DNA of 17,428 bases from Gammaproteobacteria bacterium UBA7449 (GCA_002477465.1 DLPV01000026.1:84740-102167), one strand, 5' to 3'. Shown: positions 1 to 6,971, numbered from the stretch's first letter. The notes: generated from the sequence alone by a model not told the origin. Made by a program: numbers and translations.

Positions 1-339
1 TACTTTGCACAAAAAGCAGATGTCGAGGGTTACAACGACGTGTCTGCCCTGTTCCGCTCAACTGCGGAGGGCGAGACTGGCCATGCTCACGGTCACCTGG
101 AGTATCTTGAAGAGGTCGGCGATCCCGCCACGGGTATGCCGATTGGCAGCACCGAGGACAACCTGAAGTCTGCGGTTGCCGGTGAAACCCATGAATATAC
201 AGACATGTATCCGGGAATGGCAAAAGACGCCAGAGACGAAGGGTTCGAAGAAATTGCCGATTGGATGGAAACCCTTGCCAAGGCCGAGCGTTCTCACGCG
301 AATCGATTCCAGAAGGCCTTAGACGCACTGGACGACTAA
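1..339 (+). CDS. Rubrerythrin (rubredoxin-less, ferritin-like), 5' truncated by window
   Basis: The frame is open from base 1 to the TAA at 337-339 and the first codons already read as protein (YFAQKADVEGYND), so the gene starts before the window; the GTG at 40 is internal. The visible 112 residues hold the second half of a ferritin-like four-helix di-iron bundle, with repeated E-x-x-H iron-ligand motifs (ETGH, ETHE, AERSH) in helices rich in Glu and His. Rubrerythrins reduce hydrogen peroxide in the cytoplasm with electrons from rubredoxin-like donors. The protein ends shortly after the last helix (ALDALDD), so it lacks the C-terminal rubredoxin domain of classical rubrerythrins. Short forms of about 140 residues are known in proteobacteria, so roughly 28 residues are probably missing upstream. 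It sits 75 bases before an Fe-S oxidoreductase that may be its electron partner (inference). Confidence 0.93.
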   Translation, partial: YFAQKADVEGYNDVSALFRSTAEGETGHAHGHLEYLEEVGDPATGMPIGSTEDNLKSAVAGETHEYTDMYPGMAKDARDEGFEEIADWMETLAKAERSHANRFQKALDALDD

Positions 340-351
340 GCCAGCAGACCC

Positions 352-380
352 GCCCTCTGTTTCGAAGCGGAGCAGAGGGC
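352..380 (+). terminator. Strong stem-loop after the rubrerythrin gene (partial terminator or processing hairpin)
   Basis: GCCCTCTG (352-359) pairs perfectly with CAGAGGGC (373-380). Allowing G-U pairs, the stem extends inward to 364/368, giving about 13 base pairs with a three-base loop. It starts 12 bases after the stop codon. It is followed by CCTTCCCC rather than a U-run, so it is not a classical intrinsic terminator. It could stabilise the rubrerythrin mRNA or cause partial termination before the Fe-S gene. Confidence 0.5.
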
Positions 381-414
381 CCTTCCCCGCATACCATCAG
401 CAAGGAGACCTTCT

Positions 415-1782
415 ATGGCAGAGCATGGTAGAGAAGGCGGCCTCGACGCGCCCACCCGGCACCCCCTGAATCAGGATGACCCAAAGTTTTGGGATGAGGC
501 CGATCTGAATAAAGAGCTCGAGCGTGTTTACGACATCTGTCATGGCTGCCGCCGCTGCGTGAGTCTCTGCAATGCTTTTCCAACTCTGTTTGATCTGGTG
601 GACGAGAGCGACACCATGGAAGTGGATGGCGTCGCTGTCGCTGACTACACGAAAGTGGTCGATCAATGTTATCTCTGCGATCTCTGTTACCTGACCAAGT
701 GCCCCTACGTGCCACCCCATGAGTGGAACGTGGATTTTCCTCACCTCATGCTGCGGGCCAAAGCCATCAAGTTCAAAAAAGGTGACACGAAATTTCGGGA
801 CAAAATTATCACCAGCACCGATATGGTGGGTAAACTCGCCTCCACACCACTGATTAATACGCTGGTTAATGGCGGCAACACGAACAGCGCCATGCGCTCA
901 GTGCTGGACAGCGCATTGGGGATACATAAAGATGCAAAGCTGCCGGAGTATGCGCGCAAGACTGCCCGCCAGATCAATGCCGTGCGCATATTTGACCCAG
1001 CAGCTGGGCAGCAAAATACTGAAGTGCCTGCGTCTGAGCAAAATGCAGCGGGAGGACTGGACAAGGTTGCCCTCTTTACCACCTGCTACTGCAACTATAA
1101 TGAGCCTGACATTGCCGCTAGCATTATCAAGATACTAAACCACAACGATGTGACCGTGAGCTTGCCAGCCAAAGAGCACTGCTGTGGTATGCCGAAGCTC
1201 GAACTGGGTGACCTCAGCACGGTAAGCAAGCTCAAAGAGCTGAATATTCCGGCTCTATATGACATGGTGCGACAGGGTTACGTCATCATGGCGGCAGTGC
1301 CCTCCTGTGTCCTGATGTTTAAACAGGAACTGCCCCTGATGTTTCCGGACGACGAGCGAGTCAAAGCGGTGGCCAAGGCGTTTCACGATCCCTTTGAGTT
1401 TCTTCACAAACTGCATAAAGCGGGCAAACTCAAGACTGACTTTAAGCAAACGCTCGGTAATGTGAGCTACCATGTTGCTTGTCATCAGCGGGTACAGAAT
1501 ATCGGCCCCAAGACCAGGCAAATACTTGAACTGATTGAAGATACTAGCGTCAAGAACATTGAGAGATGCTCCGGGCACGACGGCACTTATGGCGTGAAGT
1601 CAGAGACACTGCAGTTCGCCAACAAAATTGCCCGACCTATTGTACGGCAAATCCAGCAACAAGAGCCTGACTACTACGGGAGTGACTGCCCGGTAGCCGG
1701 CAAACACATCGAAAACAACCTTGAGACTGAACAAAGCACCGTGCACCCAATCGATTTACTTCGACTGGCTTACGGCCTCTAG
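415..1782 (+). CDS. GlpC/HdrD-like Fe-S oxidoreductase of the rubrerythrin-DUF3501 cluster
   Basis: A 455-residue cytoplasmic protein with an N-terminal double [4Fe-4S] module: C42-x2-C45-x2-C48-x3-C52 and C85-x2-C88-x2-C91-x4-C96 followed by Pro. Two CCG-type (cysteine-rich) modules follow: one around C224/C226 and CCG at 256-258, the other around C356 and RCSG at 384-387. This is the layout of GlpC, HdrD and GlcF, which pass electrons between a reductant and a partner through Fe-S clusters. Two points are unusual: the second cluster has four residues before its last cysteine, and the second CCG reads CSG. The start at 415 is supported by AAGGAG at 402-407, seven bases upstream. Rubrerythrin lies upstream and DUF3501 downstream, a set seen in other proteobacteria. 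A role in delivering electrons to rubrerythrin is inference; the substrate is unknown. Confidence 0.85.
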   Translation: MAEHGREGGLDAPTRHPLNQDDPKFWDEADLNKELERVYDICHGCRRCVSLCNAFPTLFDLVDESDTMEVDGVAVADYTKVVDQCYLCDLCYLTKCPYVPPHEWNVDFPHLMLRAKAIKFKKGDTKFRDKIITSTDMVGKLASTPLINTLVNGGNTNSAMRSVLDSALGIHKDAKLPEYARKTARQINAVRIFDPAAGQQNTEVPASEQNAAGGLDKVALFTTCYCNYNEPDIAASIIKILNHNDVTVSLPAKEHCCGMPKLELGDLSTVSKLKELNIPALYDMVRQGYVIMAAVPSCVLMFKQELPLMFPDDERVKAVAKAFHDPFEFLHKLHKAGKLKTDFKQTLGNVSYHVACHQRVQNIGPKTRQILELIEDTSVKNIERCSGHDGTYGVKSETLQFANKIARPIVRQIQQQEPDYYGSDCPVAGKHIENNLETEQSTVHPIDLLRLAYGL

Positions 1783-1831
1783 CATCTGCTTTATTGAGAT
1801 CGATTTTATGAATTCCGAGGTAAAGATTGCC

Positions 1832-2416
1832 ATGAAGAAAATTACGTTAGCTGACCTGCTTCCACTGGTTGCCTATGAAGCGCAGAGACCTGCTATTCGC
1901 AAAGCGATTATGGAGCACAAGAAGACTCGACGGGTATCACTAGGCCCCAACGCCATGCTTCATTTCGAAGACTATATGGTGATGCGTTACCAGATTCTGG
2001 AGCTGATTCGGGCCGAGAAAATCACCGCAGAAGACGAGTTAGTTGGTGAACTGGAAGCCTATAATCCGCTGATACCCGACGGCAAAAACCTGAAAGTCAC
2101 TTTCATGCTTGAATACCCTGATGAGGAAGAGCGCAAGCAGCGCTTGCGACAACTGCTGGGCATCGAGGAGCTGATTTCAATTCAAATTGCACGCTTCGAC
2201 CCGGTCTACCCAATCGCCAATGAAGACTTGCCTCGTTCAACTGACGAAAAAACCTCGTCTGTGCATTTCCTGCGCTTCGAATTCAGCGATGAAATGATTG
2301 AAGCAGCCCGAAATGGCGCCAGTTGGGCTATTCGTTCTGAGCACCTCAACTATCAGTACGCCACCGATCCTGTGCCTGCTGAAGTGGCTGACTCGCTGCT
2401 GCGAGACTTTGGCTAG
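1832..2416 (+). CDS. DUF3501 family protein
   Basis: A 194-residue soluble protein recognised as DUF3501 from its N-terminus (MKKITLADLLPLVAYE), the basic RKAIMEHKKTRRVSLGPNA stretch and the following FEDYMVMRYQILELIRAEKI. Its biochemical function is not established. I chose the ATG at 1832 because family members begin with the M-x-K-I/L-T-x-x-D-L pattern and GAGG lies at 1816-1819. An in-frame ATG at 1808 and more upstream codons back to 1721 would add residues that overlap or abut the preceding gene and do not look like the family. It starts 49 bases after the Fe-S oxidoreductase stop, in the same direction, and is probably co-transcribed. The C-terminal half contains conserved-looking acidic and aromatic positions (SVHFLRFEFSDEMI), but I see no metal-binding cysteines. 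Confidence 0.85.
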   Translation: MKKITLADLLPLVAYEAQRPAIRKAIMEHKKTRRVSLGPNAMLHFEDYMVMRYQILELIRAEKITAEDELVGELEAYNPLIPDGKNLKVTFMLEYPDEEERKQRLRQLLGIEELISIQIARFDPVYPIANEDLPRSTDEKTSSVHFLRFEFSDEMIEAARNGASWAIRSEHLNYQYATDPVPAEVADSLLRDFG

Positions 2417-2459
2417 CTAAATCAGCGCATCCAAGCGACAGGATCTGCTGATATATTGC

Positions 2460-2484
2460 CCGTATTTGGAAACGCCAAATGCGG
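2460..2484 (+). terminator. Stem-loop downstream of the DUF3501 gene
   Basis: CCGTATTTGG (2460-2469) pairs with CCAAATGCGG (2475-2484): ten base pairs with one G-U and a five-base AAACG loop. It lies 43 bases after the DUF3501 stop and before the likely promoter of the next gene. The following bases are CCTCTTCCC, pyrimidine-rich but not a U-run, so termination strength is uncertain. Confidence 0.5.
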
Positions 2485-2515
2485 CCTCTTCCCGAATAAG
2501 CATTGAGGGGACTTT

Positions 2516-2543
2516 TTGGTTTCGCGATTACCTGTTGTATATT
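2516..2543 (+). promoter_or_regulatory. Possible sigma-70 promoter for the serine hydrolase
   Basis: TTGGTT (2516-2521) and TATATT (2538-2543) are separated by 16 bases. Each differs from the -35/-10 consensus at one or two positions. The predicted transcript start near 2550 lies downstream of the earliest in-frame start (2516), which supports the later start at 2609. Assigned by eye only. Confidence 0.35.
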
Positions 2544-2608
2544 CACTCCCGCGAAGCGACTCCGCTCCAGCAAGCATGGATCGACAAACTCTAATTAAGG
2601 TTTTAACC

Positions 2609-3856
2609 ATGAATCTGACTCACCGCATAAGCAAAATCGCCCTCTGCTCATTACTGCTAACCCCAATCTCGCTATGGGCTGACCACCACGAAAAAGATAC
2701 TGTCAGTTCCATCAGTATGATCCACCCCTCTAACTTTGGAATCGATCAGGCTGAAATAGATCGAATCAAATTGCGGATGCAGGAGGCTGTGGATGGCGAA
2801 TTTCTTCCTGGCGCTCTTATTCTGGTTGGCAATTCCGATGGCGTTGGTTTGTTGGAAACAGTGGGATATCAAACTCCCAAGAAGGTCACACCAGTCAATC
2901 AGGACACTATTTTTCGCATTTACTCAATGACCAAGCCAATTGTCAGTGTGGCTGCCATGTCTCTGGTGGAGGACGGCTTGCTGGCACTGGAAGATCCGAT
3001 TGAGAAATATATCCCTGAGTTTGCCGACCTGAAAGTGATTGATCGCAACTCTGGCGAGACGCGACCCGCCCAGCACTCCATTACCGTTGCCAATCTTCTC
3101 ACTCACCAGTCGGGACTTATTCAAGCCATCTTCTCTCCAGATAGCGACCTGGGCCAGATGTATCAACGTGACTTTGCGGACTACTCAAATATTACTGCCA
3201 GAGATCTTGCCGGACGTTTAGGCAAGCTCCCGGTCTATTTTGAGCCGGGAACGGCATGGCACTATGGCCACTCTACCGATGTACTCGGCGCTGTGGTGGA
3301 AGTCGCTGCAGGCAAGACGCTAGACGTCGTGCTAGAAGAACGGATTTTTACGCCGCTGGGTATGGACGAGACTACATTCTATGTACCCATCAGCAAGTCC
3401 AATCGAATTGCCGAACCATTCCATGGTGTTATGGCCGACAATACCGAACAGCGCGCAATGCTGTCTGGCGGCGGTGGACTCAACTCCACAACAGAAGACT
3501 ACGTACGTTTCGCGACAATGCTGCTGAATAGTGGTGAATACAATGGCGCCAGAATACTGGAAGAAAAAACTCTGGACCTGATGCGTGAGAAGCGAATCGG
3601 CGCTGACGTCTCCCGCGAATTTTTCTTCTATGGAGAAGCTGGCGATTGGGGTTTAGGCTTCCATTTACAGCCCACAACTGACGACCCCAACGGTCCCCAC
3701 AACTTCGGCTGGCGCGGGATCGGAGGCACCATCTTCATTGTTGATGAAGAAAATGATCTCTTTATGATTTACATGGAGCAGAAGCGCGGTGGGCCAAGGG
3801 CACCATTTAATAACAATGTTGCGCAGCAGATGGTGTACGAGGCAATTCAAAACTAG
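2609..3856 (+). CDS. Secreted EstB/class C beta-lactamase-like serine hydrolase
   Basis: A 415-residue serine hydrolase of the beta-lactamase/penicillin-binding (PF00144-type) fold. The nucleophile motif S-x-x-K is SMTK at 106-109 in an FRIYSMTKP context. The second motif is Y219 (HYGHS) where class C enzymes have YxN, and the third is the W-x-G type (WRG 368-370) followed by IGGT, as in EstB-like esterases rather than true AmpC KTG enzymes. The N-terminus from the ATG at 2609 (MNLTHRISKIALCSLLLTPISLWADHH) is a typical Sec signal peptide with likely cleavage after residue 24. TAAGG at 2596-2600 gives a well-placed ribosome site, so I prefer 2609 over the upstream GTG at 2516. The protein is probably periplasmic or secreted. 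The substrate (ester, D-amino acid peptide or lactone) cannot be told from sequence, and resistance should not be assumed. It is convergent with pspF, 22 bases away. Confidence 0.85.
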   Translation: MNLTHRISKIALCSLLLTPISLWADHHEKDTVSSISMIHPSNFGIDQAEIDRIKLRMQEAVDGEFLPGALILVGNSDGVGLLETVGYQTPKKVTPVNQDTIFRIYSMTKPIVSVAAMSLVEDGLLALEDPIEKYIPEFADLKVIDRNSGETRPAQHSITVANLLTHQSGLIQAIFSPDSDLGQMYQRDFADYSNITARDLAGRLGKLPVYFEPGTAWHYGHSTDVLGAVVEVAAGKTLDVVLEERIFTPLGMDETTFYVPISKSNRIAEPFHGVMADNTEQRAMLSGGGGLNSTTEDYVRFATMLLNSGEYNGARILEEKTLDLMREKRIGADVSREFFFYGEAGDWGLGFHLQPTTDDPNGPHNFGWRGIGGTIFIVDEENDLFMIYMEQKRGGPRAPFNNNVAQQMVYEAIQN

Positions 3857-3860
3857 GCTG

Positions 3861-3875
3861 GAAGCCAAGCGCTTC
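3861..3875. terminator. Short hairpin between convergent genes
   Basis: GAAGC (3861-3865) and GCTTC (3871-3875) can form a five-pair stem with a five-base loop, in the 22-base space between the convergent serine hydrolase and pspF stops. There is no U-run on either side, so it is at best a weak bidirectional terminator. Confidence 0.25.
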
Positions 3876-3878
3876 AGA

Positions 3879-4916
3879 TCAGTTTAGAAGATCGTATTTG
3901 CGCAAATACCCTCGCAGCTGGTGGTAACTAAGATTCAGAAATTCAGCGGCCTTTCTCTGGTTAAACTGTTTCTGCTCCATGGCTTGCTTGAGCAGGTTGA
4001 TTTCAAATTCCTGAACCTCAGCCTTGAAGTCAAAAGAGTCGGCAGCTGCTAAGTCAGGCGCTTGAGTAGCGGCAGGCTTCTCACCGGCATTACCTCCAGC
4101 GCCCCTAGCCGCCTCTGGCCCACCTCTGGCAACGGGTCTGTAGGGTGATTCAAAAGGGTTGAATACAAGATGGTTTATGTGTCCATCACCATTCTGATAA
4201 ACCGCCCTCTCGATGACATTTTTAAGCTCGCGAATATTACCGGGCCAGGGGTAATTCATTAAGGCTTTCACCACTCTTTCAGAGAAGCCTGCAAAAAACT
4301 CTCCTCCTAATTCCTTTACCATACCGACCGCAAAGTGTTCCGCGAGCACAATAATGTCGTCGGATCGCTCCCGCAGTGGCGGTAGCGTGATGACGTCAAA
4401 CGCCAGGCGATCCAGCAAATCTTCGCGAAACTTGTTTTGCCGAGCCAACTCGGGAAGATCTTCATTGGTAGCAGCAACGATGCGAACATCTACAGAAATT
4501 GTCTCGTTGCCCCCCAATCGCTCAAACTCACCGTATTCGATGACCCTGAGTATTTTCTCCTGCACTGACATGTCAGTATTGGCTAGCTCATCGAGAAACA
4601 ATGTCCCGCCGTGAGCTCGCTCGAAATAGCCTTTCCGCAATTTGGTTGCGCCGGTATAGGCTCCTGCCTCATGACCAAACAACTGCGCTTCGAGCAGCGT
4701 CTCACTCATGGCGGCGCAGTTAATCTTGAGAAAGCTCTGTTCCCAGCGGCGAGAAAGAAAGTGCAATCGGGCTGCAACCAATTCCTTGCCGGTGCCCCGC
4801 TCGCCCACGATTAGGACGGGCTTGTTTAGCGGTGCGACTATCGAGATATGTTCCTGCATCTCCAGGAAGTTGGCGGATTCGCCAATCATTCGCGGCGCAG
4901 AACTGCTCTGATCCAT
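3879..4916 (-). CDS. pspF: PspF, sigma-54-dependent activator of the phage-shock operon
   Basis: A 345-residue bacterial enhancer-binding protein with no N-terminal receiver domain, as expected for PspF. The AAA+ core has Walker A GERGTGKE (38-45), Walker B GGTLFLDE (103-110), an arginine-finger region FREDLLDR (163-170) and WPGNIRELKN (224-233). The sigma-54-contacting L1 loop reads GAYTGA (85-90) instead of GAFTGA. A Gly/Ala/Pro-rich linker (about 262-293) leads to a Fis-type HTH (about 318-341, FNQRKAAEFLNLSYHQLRGY) very like the E. coli PspF C-terminus. In E. coli, PspF hydrolyses ATP to open the sigma-54 complex at psp promoters and is held inactive by PspA. Here it is divergent from pspA, with 275 bases between the starts, the classic arrangement. 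E. coli PspF is about 325 residues; the extra length is in the linker. I saw no strong ribosome site before the ATG. Confidence 0.95.
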   Translation of the reverse strand: MDQSSSAPRMIGESANFLEMQEHISIVAPLNKPVLIVGERGTGKELVAARLHFLSRRWEQSFLKINCAAMSETLLEAQLFGHEAGAYTGATKLRKGYFERAHGGTLFLDELANTDMSVQEKILRVIEYGEFERLGGNETISVDVRIVAATNEDLPELARQNKFREDLLDRLAFDVITLPPLRERSDDIIVLAEHFAVGMVKELGGEFFAGFSERVVKALMNYPWPGNIRELKNVIERAVYQNGDGHINHLVFNPFESPYRPVARGGPEAARGAGGNAGEKPAATQAPDLAAADSFDFKAEVQEFEINLLKQAMEQKQFNQRKAAEFLNLSYHQLRGYLRKYDLLN

Positions 4917-5009
4917 TACTTTATATTTTTCTATAAGTTGCCCGTGAACCCAGCATTAGAAAGCGAGGACAGCGGCCACTAGGGCCCGCCGGCAGCGCAG
5001 ACTAATTAC

Positions 5010-5027
5010 TGGTAGTGAAAATTACCA
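5010..5027. promoter_or_regulatory. Inverted repeat, candidate PspF upstream activating site
   Basis: TGGTA (5010-5014) and TACCA (5023-5027) form an inverted repeat with an 8-base spacer. Weaker symmetry continues outwards (TAA on both flanks). Its centre lies about 128 bases upstream of the predicted pspA transcript start, close to the distance of PspF enhancer sites in E. coli. The run between it and the promoter is AT-rich, as expected of an IHF-bent region, but I could not match a clear IHF consensus. The assignment to PspF is inference from position. Confidence 0.4.
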
Positions 5028-5119
5028 TTTGTTAACTATTTTAGCTATTGAGCTCAATAAGCATATCAAAAAAAGCATTATTTCTCGTTATCATTCAATA
5101 AGATACAAGAAAACGAAAG

Positions 5120-5136
5120 TTGGCACGGTCTCTGCA
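5120..5136 (+). promoter_or_regulatory. Sigma-54 (-24/-12) promoter of pspABC
   Basis: The element TTGGCACGGTCTCTGCA matches the sigma-54 consensus TGGCACG-N4-TTGCA at all but one base. The invariant GG is at 5122-5123 and the GC at 5134-5135, with the required 11-base offset. The predicted transcript start is about 5147, leaving a leader of about 45 bases before the pspA ATG. Together with divergent pspF this makes regulation by RpoN and PspF very likely. Confidence 0.9.
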
Positions 5137-5191
5137 AAAAAACACTCAAACCAACCACGGTTCGGCAAAAGCCATACAAGAGGTACACACA

Positions 5192-5854
5192 ATGAGCGTT
5201 TTTACGAGACTTTCAGACATCATCAACTCCAACATCAGCGCCCTACTGGACAAGGCCGAGAACCCGGAAAAGATGATCCGAATGGTAATTCAGGAAATGG
5301 AAGAGACTTTGGTCGAAGTCCGCAGCGGCACTGCCAAGGTGATTGCCGAGAAAAAAACCCTGACCCGACGCGCGGAGCAGTTACGCAATCAAGCCGCGGA
5401 TTGGGAGAGCAAAGCGGAGTTAGCTCTGTCAAAAGGGCGGGACGACCTGGCAAAGGCCGCGCTGATGGAAAAATCCAATATCAACGCTAGTGTCGAAATC
5501 ACTGAAAAGGATCTGCAAAAGCTTGACGAGACGCTGGAAAAGCTAAGCAATGAGATAGAACAGCTGCAGGCAAAGCTCAACGATGCCCGCGCACGTCAGA
5601 AGACCATTGTAATGCGCACTAATGCGACCAAATCCCGCGTCGATGTCCATCGTCAACTCACCAGCTACACTATTGACAACGCTATGGACAAATTTGAGTA
5701 TTACGAGAAGAAAATTGATCAAATGGAAGGTCAGATGGACAGCGCCCATGTCGAAAAGCGCGGTTTACAAACCGAATTCGATGAACTGGAGAAGCAGGAA
5801 TCGATCGATAAGGAGCTGGAAGAGTTAAAGACTAAACTGAATAAAAATCAGTAA
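5192..5854 (+). CDS. pspA: PspA, phage-shock protein A
   Basis: A 220-residue PspA/IM30 (ESCRT-III-like) protein; the E. coli protein has 222 residues. The N-terminus MSVFTRLSDIINSNISALLDKAENP is the conserved amphipathic helix that binds stressed inner membrane and is followed by PEKMIRMVIQEMEETL. The rest is one long charged coiled coil with no membrane span and few aromatics. In E. coli PspA binds and inhibits PspF; on membrane damage it is released, oligomerises and supports the membrane and proton-motive force. I chose the ATG at 5192 because the helix begins exactly there and AAGAGG (5178-5183) lies eight bases upstream; an earlier in-frame ATG at 5120 lies upstream of the predicted transcript start. 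It is the first gene of the psp operon, downstream of the sigma-54 promoter. Confidence 0.96.
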   Translation: MSVFTRLSDIINSNISALLDKAENPEKMIRMVIQEMEETLVEVRSGTAKVIAEKKTLTRRAEQLRNQAADWESKAELALSKGRDDLAKAALMEKSNINASVEITEKDLQKLDETLEKLSNEIEQLQAKLNDARARQKTIVMRTNATKSRVDVHRQLTSYTIDNAMDKFEYYEKKIDQMEGQMDSAHVEKRGLQTEFDELEKQESIDKELEELKTKLNKNQ

Positions 5855-5875
5855 TCCTGACTAGTAGGTTTTGTT

Positions 5876-6115
5876 ATGGGCGTTTTGGAATTCATCATAT
5901 CGTTAGTGGCAATGGTTTTAACTGCCATTACCGTCTGGATACTGCTGCTTAGAAAGAGTCGACGGCGTGCACCGATCCAAGCTGAGGGTCACTATGAACT
6001 TAATGAGCTTGCGGGAATGGCTGCCTCATTGAAGGATCGTATTGATACCCTGGAATCTATTCTGGATGCAGAAGTGCCGGATTGGAGAGAGCAGAATGAA
6101 CACGGGAGCGAGTGA
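5876..6115 (+). CDS. pspB: PspB, inner-membrane phage-shock protein
   Basis: A 79-residue protein with one N-terminal membrane span (about 4-26, FIISLVAMVLTAITVWILLL), then a basic stretch RKSRRR and a cytoplasmic coiled coil ending in LKDRIDTLESILDAEVPDWR. That end is almost the same as the E. coli PspB signature (RIQALESILDAEHPNWR). PspB acts with PspC to sense inner-membrane stress and relieve PspA inhibition of PspF. It starts 21 bases after pspA with AGTAGG (5863-5868) upstream, and its last 20 bases overlap the start of pspC, which suggests translational coupling. Confidence 0.93.
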   Translation: MGVLEFIISLVAMVLTAITVWILLLRKSRRRAPIQAEGHYELNELAGMAASLKDRIDTLESILDAEVPDWREQNEHGSE

Positions 6116-6971
6116 CTTGTACCTGGATACTGACAATCGTCTCTGGTTTGGTGTCTGCGCTGGTATCGCCAACTGGCTGGACATTCCTGCTGCAATCGTA
6201 CGCATCGTCTTTATCCTTTGCGTGCTGGCCTGGCCTGGATTCATCATTGGTTATTTTGTGATGTACTTCTGTTTAGACAGAGACTTTACACCAGACAAGA
6301 TGCGCGATTACTTTCGCGATACACCGAGTGCAGCGCATTTTCGCAAGCTGAATTATCGCAAGCCTATTTGCAAGAATGAGCGCAACAAGAAAATCGCCGG
6401 CGTTTGCGCAGGTTTTGCTGATTACCTGGAAGTCAGCACTTTCTCAGTCCGGCTGGTTACGTTGCTATCCATGTTTGTGTTCGGGCCCTTTACCTTCTGG
6501 GCCTATATCATCTGCTGGATAGTCTTTGACCCCGATCCCAATATGGGTGATCAGGAACGTTATTCACGCATCATGCGGCGCCGCGAACGCCGCGCTGAAA
6601 AACGCCGCAACCGGCATGCACGTCGCGCTGCCCGGCGACAGGCGAGAGCCTCACGTAAGCGCTACGACAACGAGGAGATAGATCCTGACATGTCGGAATT
6701 TGAGCAAGACATCTCCGATGCAGTCGACGAGGTAAACATCGAACTGAAGGCAGAAATTGATAGCGCGGCCAGCGGTTTTACCCGGAAGCAGCGTGATCGC
6801 AGTGGCAAGCCTAAGTACGGCGCCTACAGAAATGATCCTGCAGAAACTACAGGCGTCAGTAGACAAGAATGCACCGAGATTTATGCAAGCCTGGAAAGAC
6901 GGCTACGGGAAATTGAAGCATTCATGACTTCAAAGCGCTTTCGCCTGCATTGCGAAATTAACCGTATCTAG
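6096..6971 (+). CDS. pspC: PspC with two tandem PspC domains and a basic C-terminal region
   Basis: A 291-residue protein, more than twice the length of E. coli PspC (about 119). Two PspC domains follow each other: residues 10-63 (GVCAGIANWL at 19-28, then a membrane segment about 33-60) and 92-148 (GVCAGFADYL at 102-111, membrane segment about 118-145). Each carries the family G-V-C-A-G-x-A-x-x-L core. After them comes an Arg-rich run (about 158-189, with RRRERRAEKRRNRHARRAARR), an acidic stretch, and a C-terminal helix (about 258-285, IYASLERRLREIEAFMTS). I chose the ATG at 6096, inside the end of pspB, because GGAGAG (6084-6089) precedes it and the first domain begins there; upstream in-frame codons to 6042 overlap pspB. 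PspC senses envelope stress with PspB. Role of the second domain and basic tail is unknown. No pspD or pspG homolog follows. Confidence 0.92.
   Translation: MNTGASDLYLDTDNRLWFGVCAGIANWLDIPAAIVRIVFILCVLAWPGFIIGYFVMYFCLDRDFTPDKMRDYFRDTPSAAHFRKLNYRKPICKNERNKKIAGVCAGFADYLEVSTFSVRLVTLLSMFVFGPFTFWAYIICWIVFDPDPNMGDQERYSRIMRRRERRAEKRRNRHARRAARRQARASRKRYDNEEIDPDMSEFEQDISDAVDEVNIELKAEIDSAASGFTRKQRDRSGKPKYGAYRNDPAETTGVSRQECTEIYASLERRLREIEAFMTSKRFRLHCEINRI

Noticed and set aside
2609..3856. Serine hydrolase as an AmpC beta-lactamase resistance gene
   Set aside because: It lacks the YxN and KTG motifs of class C beta-lactamases and has the W-x-G pattern of EstB-like esterases.
5029..5490. Plus-strand open frame of 153 codons over the start of pspA
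   Set aside because: It is out of frame with pspA, starts upstream of the sigma-54 promoter and has a shadow-like composition.
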